Assembly: GCA_027003085.1 (NCBI GenBank)
Contig: JALWYR010000190.1
Location: forward strand, 1-14,220
DNA from: Flavobacteriales bacterium
Lineage (GTDB): Bacteria > Bacteroidota > Bacteroidia > Flavobacteriales > Flavobacteriaceae
DNA length: 14,220 bases
Reading direction: 5' to 3'
In this document: positions 7,091 to 13,634 of the stretch, piece by piece
Layout of the letters: each line of letters opens with the position of its first letter
Position numbering within the stretch: position 1 is the first letter of the stretch
Position numbers and translations under genes: made by a program
The notes under the pieces: generated by a model
Seen by the model: the letters and a program-made list of their open reading frames with translations, nothing else
Told to the model about the DNA's origin: nothing
Database searches by the model: none

Positions 7091-9178
7091 ATGAAAACAA
7101 CCATGAAATATTTCACACGGTTTTTGATCCTCCTGGGATTGGTAGCGGGCACTTCCTGCTCGCAAAAAGACAAATGGGATGCGCCCGAAGGGCAATGCCA
7201 GCAACCCTCCTACACGGCCAATGCCACCATTGCCGACATTTTGGCCCTTTCACCCAGCGGACATATTACCCAAATCGATGATGATTTGATATTTGAGGGC
7301 TATGTGATTTCCAGCGACGAAGCCGGCAACTACTACACGGGCATCGTTCTGCAAGACGCTCCACAAAATCCCTCTGCGGGCATCTACATCGCGGCCGACA
7401 AGCGTAACCTCTATGTGGATTATCCCGTAGGCAAAAAGGTTTTGGTGCGTGCCAAAGGCCTTTTCATTGGCAAAGACCGCGGCGTTTACAAGCTGGGGCT
7501 GACCTACGATTCGGGTCGCGGAACCGGCATAGGCCGTATTCCGGCCAGCGAAGTGGCCAAACGCATCATTCCCACCTGCGACGATCCGGTGCAAATCACG
7601 CCGCAAACCTTGACCATTCCGCAAATTCTGGCCCACGGCGACCAATACCTCAACACGCTTATCCAACTGAACGATGTGGAATTCGCCAAAAGCGACCTTT
7701 GTTCCACTTACGCCCTCGAAGGACTTTCGGGCGTAAACAAATACATCGAAGATTGTAACAACAATCAACTCATTATGCGCAACAGCGGATATGCCCGTTT
7801 TGCATCGCTCCAAGTGCCCGCCGGAAAAGGAACCCTGGTGGCCGTATTGGGCAAATACCGCAATGATTTCCAAGTGTATATCCGCGATACCCGCGATGTG
7901 AATTTCGACGGCCCCCGTTGCGACGGCTCCCAACCCGATTGCGACGGTTCGGGCCTGCAAGCCAATACCACCATTGCCGACCTTAAAGCGGCTCTGGGAA
8001 GCAACAACCTGATGCAAATCACCCAGGATTGGATTATCGAAGCCGCCGTTTCGGCTTCGGACAAAAGCGGCAACCTCTACAAAGCCGTGTATATCCAAGA
8101 CGCCAGCGGCGGTATCCGGCTCAACCTGAATATGCGCGACCTCTACCTGCGCGGCTACCACCGCGGCGCCAAGCTCAAAATCAAACTCCAAGACCTGTAT
8201 GTGGGCCGTAAAAACGGCGAAATCCAATTGGGCGACCTCTACAACGGCAGCATCGGTCGCATTACCGACGAAATCGACCAAGACCATATTTTCTTTACAG
8301 AAGAAACCGAAGACGTGCAACCGGTGGATTTGGCCCTAACGCCCGGCAATGTGGGCCGTTTGGTGCGTGCCACAGGTCAATTTGCCGACAACGAAGTAAT
8401 GGAACGTTTTGCATACAGCGACAGCCAAAGTTCCAATCCCCATCCCCGTTCGTCCAACCGCCGCTTGCTCACCGCTTGCGACGGCTCGTCCTACGTAACC
8501 GTGCGTACCAGCGGGTATGCCGATTTTGCCGATGCCCACGTGCGCATGGGCAACGGAACAGTGGTGGGCGTTTTGGGCGTTTACGATGCCAATCACGACG
8601 GCAACATCACCGACGACGAATACCAAATCTACCTGCGCGACATTTACGATGTGGATATGCCCGGCCCCCGCTGCGACCGTCCCTACCTGTTGGAAACCTT
8701 CGGCAACACCACACCGCGCGAAGACCTTGAACTCACCGGTTGGTATAACTACATCGAAGCGGGCACCCGCGCTTGGCAAGGCGGATTTTACAGCGGCAGC
8801 AACAACCACTACGCCCAATTCAGTGCCTACCGTAGCAACGAAGCCCAAAACATCGCTTGGCTCGTTTCGCCGCCGGTGGCCGTGCAAAACGGAATGAAAC
8901 TCACTTTCCAAACCGCCAAGGCCTACTGGACGCACGATGCCTTGAAGGTGTTTATTTCCACCGATTTCAACGGCTACGACGTGCGCAATGCCACCTGGAC
9001 GGAACTGCCGGCCCGCATGGCCACCGACACCGACCCCAATCACGCCTGGATCGATTCGGGCGACATCGACCTGTCGGCCTATGCCGGACAAACCGTCTTC
9101 ATCGCTTTCCGCTACAAAGGAAGCGGCACCTACGGACAAACGGGCACCTACCGCGTGGACAACGTGGTGATCAAGTAA
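7091..9178 (+). CDS. Surface-type lipoprotein with two DUF5689 repeats and a choice-of-anchor-J-like domain
   Basis: This encodes 695 residues. A lipoprotein signal runs to Cys23 (GLVAGTSC). The following SQKDK resembles the Q-K-D/E-rich lipoprotein export signal known from Capnocytophaga, so the protein is probably exposed on the cell surface. Two homologous DUF5689 units follow, about 43-278 and 291-529. Both open with AN(A/T)TIAD, contain (V/I)QDA followed by a strand, have an (S/T)SGYA(R/D)FA block near their ends, and close with GPRCD (274-278, 525-529). The second carries an extra canonical EF-hand loop, DANHDGNITDDE (499-510), absent from the first. The C-terminal domain (about 533-695; WLVSPP at 590-595, WIDSGDIDLSAYAGQTVFIAFRY, RVDNVVIK) fits the choice-of-anchor-J beta-sandwich. 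The gene is in an operon with the receptor and probably acts as its ligand-binding partner. The ATG at 7103 (codon 5) is a possible alternative start. No catalytic motif is seen. Confidence 0.9.
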   Translation: MKTTMKYFTRFLILLGLVAGTSCSQKDKWDAPEGQCQQPSYTANATIADILALSPSGHITQIDDDLIFEGYVISSDEAGNYYTGIVLQDAPQNPSAGIYIAADKRNLYVDYPVGKKVLVRAKGLFIGKDRGVYKLGLTYDSGRGTGIGRIPASEVAKRIIPTCDDPVQITPQTLTIPQILAHGDQYLNTLIQLNDVEFAKSDLCSTYALEGLSGVNKYIEDCNNNQLIMRNSGYARFASLQVPAGKGTLVAVLGKYRNDFQVYIRDTRDVNFDGPRCDGSQPDCDGSGLQANTTIADLKAALGSNNLMQITQDWIIEAAVSASDKSGNLYKAVYIQDASGGIRLNLNMRDLYLRGYHRGAKLKIKLQDLYVGRKNGEIQLGDLYNGSIGRITDEIDQDHIFFTEETEDVQPVDLALTPGNVGRLVRATGQFADNEVMERFAYSDSQSSNPHPRSSNRRLLTACDGSSYVTVRTSGYADFADAHVRMGNGTVVGVLGVYDANHDGNITDDEYQIYLRDIYDVDMPGPRCDRPYLLETFGNTTPREDLELTGWYNYIEAGTRAWQGGFYSGSNNHYAQFSAYRSNEAQNIAWLVSPPVAVQNGMKLTFQTAKAYWTHDALKVFISTDFNGYDVRNATWTELPARMATDTDPNHAWIDSGDIDLSAYAGQTVFIAFRYKGSGTYGQTGTYRVDNVVIK

Positions 9179-9199
9179 AATCCCCGGCGCTAAACCGTA

Positions 9200-9233
9200 A
9201 AACCGTCTTTCCACTGCGAAGGGCGGTTTTTTT
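9200..9233 (+). terminator. Intrinsic terminator of the receptor-lipoprotein operon
   Basis: An 11-bp stem with two G-U pairs (9200-9210 with 9219-9229), an 8-nt loop and seven T residues (9227-9233) lies 21 bases after the lipoprotein stop. Its T-tract is also the start of the right R2 element, and the stem shares the pattern ccgt...gcgg with the sucD terminator. Confidence 0.9.
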
Positions 9234-9459
9234 GTTTTCAGGGCGCCCGGGCGCCTGCGTTCTTGCATGCCGCGTTGCTTCACGGTCGTTCGCACCGCGG
9301 CGCAATCACGCGGCGTCCGCCGGGCTGTCCGCTTATATTCGCCTCGGGTGCGGCGGTTTTTGCATTTCCGTCGCTGTGGTCTCTTCCTCCGGGAGCCCCC
9401 AGCGCCGGAGCAAAAAACACGTCCGCCCCTTCGGCTCATACCGCTCCCATCCCTGGCGC
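9227..9459 (+). repeat. GC-rich element R2, right copy, abutting the operon terminator
   Basis: This is the second copy of the element at 987-1229, in opposite orientation. It starts in the terminator T-tract, keeps the same 7-nt spacer before gggcgcccgg, and ends with accgct...ctggcgc like its partner. A perfect 14-nt palindrome, ggcgcccgggcgcc, lies at 9242-9255. The middle is more diverged and holds at least one small length difference. The plus-strand frames across it continue as shadows of the lipoprotein gene and are not treated as genes. Confidence 0.7.
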
Positions 9460-9534
9460 TTTTCGGCGCGCGATAAATGGCGCTTGAATATCGAACACCG
9501 AACAAATGATTAACGATTTGTGATTTGCGTTCTC

Positions 9535-9737
9535 CTACTGCAAACATTGAAGTAGCGTGTCATTTCGATGGAGCGCCCGAAGGGCGCGACTGAGAAATCT
9601 CGACACGGATAATTCATTCGGGGCGGAATATTAGGTTCCTGTTGCCCCCCTGCACAGAGATTCCTCGTCGTTTTGCCTTGCTGACGCCGGCAAAACTCCG
9701 TCGGAATGACACCATTCTGCTATTGTAAACATTGAAG
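9535..9737. repeat. MITE-like inverted-repeat unit flanked by near-direct repeats
   Basis: The ends tgtcatttcga (9558-9568) and tcggaatgaca (9701-9711) are imperfect inverted repeats, with a second inner pair gagaaatctcg (from about 9592) and gagattcctcg (from about 9657). Two small hairpins lie inside: gcgccc/gggcgc at 9573-9587 and gttttgcc/ggcaaaac at 9670-9696. The unit is bracketed by two direct 18-mers that agree at 16 positions, 9535-9552 and 9720-9737 (both ending aaacattgaag). No transposase is encoded, so any movement would need one supplied in trans. Confidence 0.55.
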
Positions 9738-9787
9738 GCAAAACCGTATTGCGGAAAAAACAAAGGAAGACAAACCTGAGCCCCCGG

Positions 9788-9807
9788 ATTCCCGCCTTCG
9801 CGGGAAT
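9788..9807. repeat. dRS3-like ATTCCC-N8-GGGAAT palindrome
   Basis: The 20-mer attcccgccttcgcgggaat fits the pattern ATTCCC-N8-GGGAAT exactly, the layout of the Neisseria dRS3 repeat. It is preceded by ccccgg and followed by gaca. Similar ggattcccgcttgcgggaatgac-type repeats are scattered in many bacterial genomes. Only one copy is in the window. Confidence 0.6.
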
Positions 9808-9912
9808 GACAAATAGAATGCCCGCGGAGACCGCCGCCGAGCGAGGCGAAAGTCCGAGCGAGGCGGCAGGGCTCCGAGGGCCGCGAGGAGACGCCGCAGG
9901 CGGCTCCGATGC

Positions 9913-10085
9913 GTGCGAAGCAAGACCGAAGGGCTTGCGGAGCCCGAAGGGAGACTAACGCGGAGCCGCAGGCGGAGCGTGCAGGCTCCCGAAGGTGCGA
10001 AGGGAAACAAGGCGTGGCCAAAAGCCCAGGCCTTTGGAAGCCGCAGGTTCCCGGAGCCGCGAAGGCAGACCGCAGGGCTGCCGAA
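9913..10085 (-). repeat. GC-rich dispersed repeat R1, right copy (inverted)
   Basis: Its reverse complement aligns with 43-212 through shared blocks ccctgcggtc, cggcttccaa, cgccttgt, acgctccgcctg, ggctccgcaagccc and cggtcttgct in the same order. Similar GC-rich sequence without a clear partner extends down to about 9830. A long frame on the plus strand runs from here into gpmI, but its translation is low-complexity and it is not a genuine N-terminal extension. Confidence 0.7.
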
Positions 10086-10131
10086 GCCGCAAAGCAAGAC
10101 CGGGGGCGCCGGCGCCGCGCCTTAGGCGCGG

Positions 10132-10256
10132 GCCGGCGGCGCAAAATCCGGCGGAACTTTCATGGGTTATTCGAAACGCCGGATTATACACCATCCAACT
10201 TATTTGCCCCAAAAATTTTGCGCCGCCGGCAGCGGAGCTTCGCTCCGCCGCCGGCG
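10132..10256. repeat. Nested, mutually exclusive inverted repeats upstream of gpmI
   Basis: Three perfect or near-perfect stems overlap. A 16-nt inverted repeat joins 10132-10147 with 10215-10230. A 9-nt one joins 10145-10153 with 10177-10185. A hairpin at 10224-10256 has a 7-bp stem, one mismatch and a further 7 bp around a 3-nt loop. The first shares bases with each of the other two, so the large stem and the two small hairpins cannot form together. The gpmI promoter lies 77 bases beyond, so these stems are probably not part of the gpmI leader. They may be another repeat of the REP type. Confidence 0.5.
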
Positions 10257-10332
10257 CCCCACAGGCTTGCGAAGCGCCAAAAAAATCATCCGGCTCTTCA
10301 CAAACATTATGCATCCGCCCGTTTTTTTGCCG

Positions 10333-10340
10333 TAACTTTG
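10333..10340 (+). promoter_or_regulatory. Bacteroidota-type -7 element for gpmI
   Basis: TAACTTTG is an exact TAnnTTTG match, 18 bases before the ATG at 10359. It supports that ATG over the upstream in-frame extension into repeat R1. No clear -33 TTTG is seen at the expected distance. Confidence 0.6.
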
Positions 10341-10358
10341 TCCTGTAAATTCGCTACA

Positions 10359-11894
10359 ATGCAACAAAACGATAAATCCGCTCCCCGACGCGCCATGCTC
10401 ATCATCCTGGACGGTTGGGGCATCAATCCCGACCCCAAAGTGTCGGCCATTGCGCGGGCCGATACGCCTTTTATGGATATGCTTTGGGATAAATATCCGC
10501 ATGCCACGCTCCGCACCGACGGGCTGAATGTGGGCCTTCCCGAGGGGCAAATGGGCAATTCCGAAGTGGGGCACATGAATCTGGGTGCCGGACGTATCGT
10601 GTATCAGGATTTGGTCAAAATCAACAAAGCCATCGACGACGGCTCGTTTTTCGGTAACGAAACGCTGCGCAAGGCCTTTGAATATGCCCGTAAGCATGGC
10701 AAAAAGGTGCATCTGTTGGGTTTGGTATCCGACGGCGGCGTGCATTCGCACATCAAGCATCTGTTCGCCCTGATTGAAATGGCACAAAAATACGGCGTGC
10801 CGGTTTACATCCACGCCTTTACCGACGGACGCGATGTGGACCCGCATTCGGGACTGGGCTTTATCCGCGATTTGCAAAACTTTATCCGCGACAAAAACGC
10901 ACAAATCGCCACGGTTACGGGCCGCTACTACGCCATGGACCGCGACCGGCGTTGGCAACGCATCGCCAAGGCCTACAACGCCCTGGTAAACGGAGAGGGC
11001 CACCGGGCGCACGATATTTTACAAGCCATCCGCGAAAGCTACGACCGCGGCGTTACCGACGAATTTATCGAACCCATTGTGCAGGTGGACAAACAGGGCC
11101 ACCCCGTAGGCAAAATCGAACCCGGCGATGTGGTGATATTTTTCAACTTCCGCACCGACCGCGGCCGCCAACTCACACGTGCGCTTTCGCAAGAGGATTT
11201 TCCCCAATACGGTATGCACAAGCTGCCGCTCTACTTTGTTACGATGACCAATTACGACGATACGTTTAAAAACATCCACGTGGTTTTTCCCAAGGAGGAT
11301 TTGAAAAATACCTTGGGCGAATTGGTCTCACGGGCCGGAAAAACACAGGTTCGTATAGCCGAAACCGAAAAATATCCGCATGTTACTTTTTTCTTTTCGG
11401 GCATGCGCGAAGAACCCTTCCCGGGCGAATCGCGCATATTGATTCCATCGCCCAAAGTGGCCACCTACGACCTGAAACCCGAAATGAGTGCCAACGAAGT
11501 AACCGATGCCTTGATGGAACGCCTGCGCAAAGACCCGCCCGATTTGGTGGTGCTCAACTATGCCAACGGCGACATGGTGGGCCATACCGGTGATTTCGAT
11601 GCCGCCGTCAAGGCCGTGGAAACGGTGGACAAGAATTTGAGCCGGTTAGTGCCTTTGGCCCTGGACAAGGGCTATGATATCATCATCCTGGCCGACCACG
11701 GCAATGCCGACAAAATGATCAACCCCGACGGCACGCCCAACACGGCCCACACCACCAATCCCGTGCCGGTGATTTTGGTCAGCAAACGGCTACATCCCAA
11801 GCTGAAAAACGGCATTTTGGCCAACGTGGCACCTACCCTGCTGAAATTATTGGGACTTTCCAAGCCGGCAGAAATGACCGAACCTTTGTTCTGA
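10359..11894 (+). CDS. gpmI: 2,3-bisphosphoglycerate-independent phosphoglycerate mutase
   Basis: This enzyme interconverts 3- and 2-phosphoglycerate in glycolysis and gluconeogenesis using two Mn ions and a phosphoserine intermediate. From the ATG at 10359 the product has 511 residues, the usual family size. The open frame extends upstream to 9909, but that part is repeat sequence. The metal site and active site are complete: Asp18 in ILDGWG (16-21), catalytic Ser68 in GNSEVGH, DGGVHSH (125-131), TDGRDV (155-160), GRYYAMDRD (188-196), NFRTDRGRQ (263-271), Lys338 in ETEKYPHV, Asp405 and His409 in GDMVGHTGDF, Asp446 and His447 in ADHGNA, and His464 in AHTTNP. It is a single gene with its own promoter, converging on the TPR operon with only 7 bases between stops. 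Confidence 0.96.
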   Translation: MQQNDKSAPRRAMLIILDGWGINPDPKVSAIARADTPFMDMLWDKYPHATLRTDGLNVGLPEGQMGNSEVGHMNLGAGRIVYQDLVKINKAIDDGSFFGNETLRKAFEYARKHGKKVHLLGLVSDGGVHSHIKHLFALIEMAQKYGVPVYIHAFTDGRDVDPHSGLGFIRDLQNFIRDKNAQIATVTGRYYAMDRDRRWQRIAKAYNALVNGEGHRAHDILQAIRESYDRGVTDEFIEPIVQVDKQGHPVGKIEPGDVVIFFNFRTDRGRQLTRALSQEDFPQYGMHKLPLYFVTMTNYDDTFKNIHVVFPKEDLKNTLGELVSRAGKTQVRIAETEKYPHVTFFFSGMREEPFPGESRILIPSPKVATYDLKPEMSANEVTDALMERLRKDPPDLVVLNYANGDMVGHTGDFDAAVKAVETVDKNLSRLVPLALDKGYDIIILADHGNADKMINPDGTPNTAHTTNPVPVILVSKRLHPKLKNGILANVAPTLLKLLGLSKPAEMTEPLF

Positions 11895-11901
11895 GGGCAC
11901 T

Positions 11902-12777
11902 TTACTCAATATTCCGCCAATCGGCATAATAATTCCGTTGGGCGGGTAACAAAAATTCCGTTTGCCGGAACCCAATCACATAGCGCTGTGCATCGGCCGT
12001 AAATTCCATGTTCAATTTTTCCTTGCTTTGGATATACAGGGCCAAATAGAACAAATTGTGCGGATATCGTTTCGTAAGCGTTTCCAGTAGTTCCAGGGCT
12101 TTGTCATACCGGTTTAAAATGTTCATATAAATCCGTGCCAACACATAACGCGCTTCGGTGGCCAAAACCTCGTTATCCGAGCGGGCCAATTCGTGCAAAT
12201 AGCGCAGTCCCAGCGATTGATTCCCTTCGGGAATCAGCATAAAATACGGTCGTAAATACCAATAATGCTCCCTGCCGTAGCCCGTGGAAAACAAATAAAT
12301 GGCCGCCGTAAGTTTCAAAAAAGGAGACTTTTGCGCATTGTCCAAAGCATAACGGATACGGTTGGCCGTGCGTTGGGCATAAACAAGGCCACTTACAAAA
12401 CGTTCTTCCTTAAAAGCCAGCCGGTAACGAAATCCATAGTTCATCAAACGGATGTAATACAACTTGGCGGACTCCTTCGTTCGCCCTTCGGTCAGTTTGT
12501 CCACACGGTTCATGTGCAGGATAAGCGAATCCCGGTAGCCCGGCACCTTTTGGGCCGAAACCCATAGCCACCAAAAATAATTGACCTTCAAAAAATGATA
12601 CTCCGCCGGACTGATCCGGGTTTTTTCGGTTTCCATTATGCGCCGGGCTTCCTTGTAGTCGAAGCGGTGGATGGCATCCAAAACACGGTATTCGGCGCTG
12701 CCCGGTGCCAAAAAATCCTGGGCCCGCAGGCCTGTAACCAATAGAACAAAACCAAGCAAAAAAACCTTGGATTTCAT
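11902..12777 (-). CDS. Exported helical-repeat (TPR-like) protein of unknown function
   Basis: This encodes 291 residues with a Sec signal peptide (MKSKVFLLGFVLLVTGLRA, cut near Ala19 before Gln20). The mature protein is almost all predicted alpha-helix with TPR-like spacing: a first pair at about 26-65 (AEYRVLDAIHRFDYKEARRIMETE) and a clearer TPR pair at about 214-250 (ATEARYVLARIYMNILNRYDKALELLETLTKRYPHNLF). It has no catalytic motif and no membrane segment after the signal, so it is probably periplasmic. It is the last gene of a three-gene operon: its ATG overlaps the stop of the preceding gene in an ATGA tetranucleotide, implying coupled translation. It is not assigned to a named family. 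No terminator is visible in the 7 bases before the convergent gpmI stop. Confidence 0.85.
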   Translation of the reverse strand: MKSKVFLLGFVLLVTGLRAQDFLAPGSAEYRVLDAIHRFDYKEARRIMETEKTRISPAEYHFLKVNYFWWLWVSAQKVPGYRDSLILHMNRVDKLTEGRTKESAKLYYIRLMNYGFRYRLAFKEERFVSGLVYAQRTANRIRYALDNAQKSPFLKLTAAIYLFSTGYGREHYWYLRPYFMLIPEGNQSLGLRYLHELARSDNEVLATEARYVLARIYMNILNRYDKALELLETLTKRYPHNLFYLALYIQSKEKLNMEFTADAQRYVIGFRQTEFLLPAQRNYYADWRNIE

Positions 12778-13634
12778 TCCGTTTGTGTGTTTGCCGATGA
12801 CGAAAAAATCAAATCATACGTTCGCCGGAACACCCGGGCCCGTTTTTCCTTTCGTCTTTGCCCGGCAATTTTTTCGGCCCGCTGATAGCCGCCCGTGTAG
12901 TAGCGTTGCAGCCAAGGGAAAATACCGGCAAAACTGTCCCAAAACGAATAGGTATAGGCATCGCGCAAAATCAGGTAGGCCAAAAGCCCGTTCAGGAAAA
13001 ACGAATTAAGCCCGTTTTTCCAATCGCCGGCATAGATTTGTCCGGCTCCCGGAAGGAACATACTCATCCATTTGGCGGTGGCCGGATTGGGCCGCATCAG
13101 GTTTTTGCGACGGAAAAGCTCATCCAAGCGTTGCCGTGCCAAGGTATCGCCCGGCGGCAAGGCCGCTTCAAAGTGCCGGTGTGCCAGGTCGAACTTTTCC
13201 ATTCCGAAATAGCTCAACCCTTTCAGGTATTCGGCATACACCCGTTGGTGCGGCAATAACGGGCCGCGGTAGTTGAGCATTTCCAACAGGGCCAACTTGA
13301 AACGCTTTTGCAGCACCACGGCCGTGATTTTTTTCAGGAACCATTCGGCCCGCAAACTGTCGTTCTTTTCGATTTGTTGCGCTTTGTGAAAATATTGGCG
13401 GGCAAAATCGTATTTGCCGGCCATAAGCGACGATTCGCCCATTTTGCCGTAGAGTTCGGGCGCTTTGTCCTTGGATGCAAAGAAAAAGGCGCGTTGGTAG
13501 TATTTAAAAGCGGTTTCGTATTGGCCGCGCCGCATAAAAGTATCGGCCAGCCGTTCGGTGCCCGCCACATCCTGCGCTTGTAGCGTAAGGGCCAGCAAGC
13601 TATAAATTATACTCAAAAACCGCCCTGACTTCAT
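12774..13634 (-). CDS. Exported TPR protein with C-terminal PGAGQIY membrane module
   Basis: This encodes 286 residues. The frame is open upstream to 13805, but the start at 13634 gives a proper signal peptide (MKSGRFLSIIYSLLALTLQA, cut before Gln21), whereas the extension is the shadow of the preceding gene. TPR units cover about 27-95 (ADTFMRRGQYETAFKYYQRAF, then GESSLMAGKYDFARQYFHKAQ) and about 130-165 (YLKGLSYFGMEKFDLAHRHFEAAL). The C-terminal module starts with SMFLPGAGQIYAGDWKNG (191-208), followed by a hydrophobic segment (about 211-224), a second aromatic-rich hydrophobic stretch (about 230-246) and a very basic tail (about 252-271). This resembles DUF5683/TM2-type PG-G-x-x-Y membrane modules. 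The gene overlaps the preceding one by 35 bases and the next by 4, so the three are co-translated. The function is unknown; a membrane-anchored scaffold is a guess. Confidence 0.85.
   Translation of the reverse strand: MKSGRFLSIIYSLLALTLQAQDVAGTERLADTFMRRGQYETAFKYYQRAFFFASKDKAPELYGKMGESSLMAGKYDFARQYFHKAQQIEKNDSLRAEWFLKKITAVVLQKRFKLALLEMLNYRGPLLPHQRVYAEYLKGLSYFGMEKFDLAHRHFEAALPPGDTLARQRLDELFRRKNLMRPNPATAKWMSMFLPGAGQIYAGDWKNGLNSFFLNGLLAYLILRDAYTYSFWDSFAGIFPWLQRYYTGGYQRAEKIAGQRRKEKRARVFRRTYDLIFSSSANTQTE

Noticed and set aside
7091..9178. Possible fusion or frameshift because of the duplicated halves
   Set aside because: The frame is continuous and both halves keep intact domain boundaries ending in GPRCD, so this is an ordinary tandem domain duplication.
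8336..9547. A 403-codon open frame on the minus strand
   Set aside because: It is antisense to the DUF5689 lipoprotein and then runs through the terminator and element R2. Long shadow frames are common in these GC-rich genes.
9614..10144. A 176-codon minus-strand frame containing SHSREGGNPG-like residues
   Set aside because: This peptide is the typical false translation of the ATTCCC...GGGAAT palindrome plus R1. It is not a gene.
9909..10358. A 150-codon in-frame upstream extension of gpmI
   Set aside because: It consists of R1 repeat and hairpin sequence with low-complexity translation. The ATG at 10359 is preceded by a consensus promoter and gives the normal family length.
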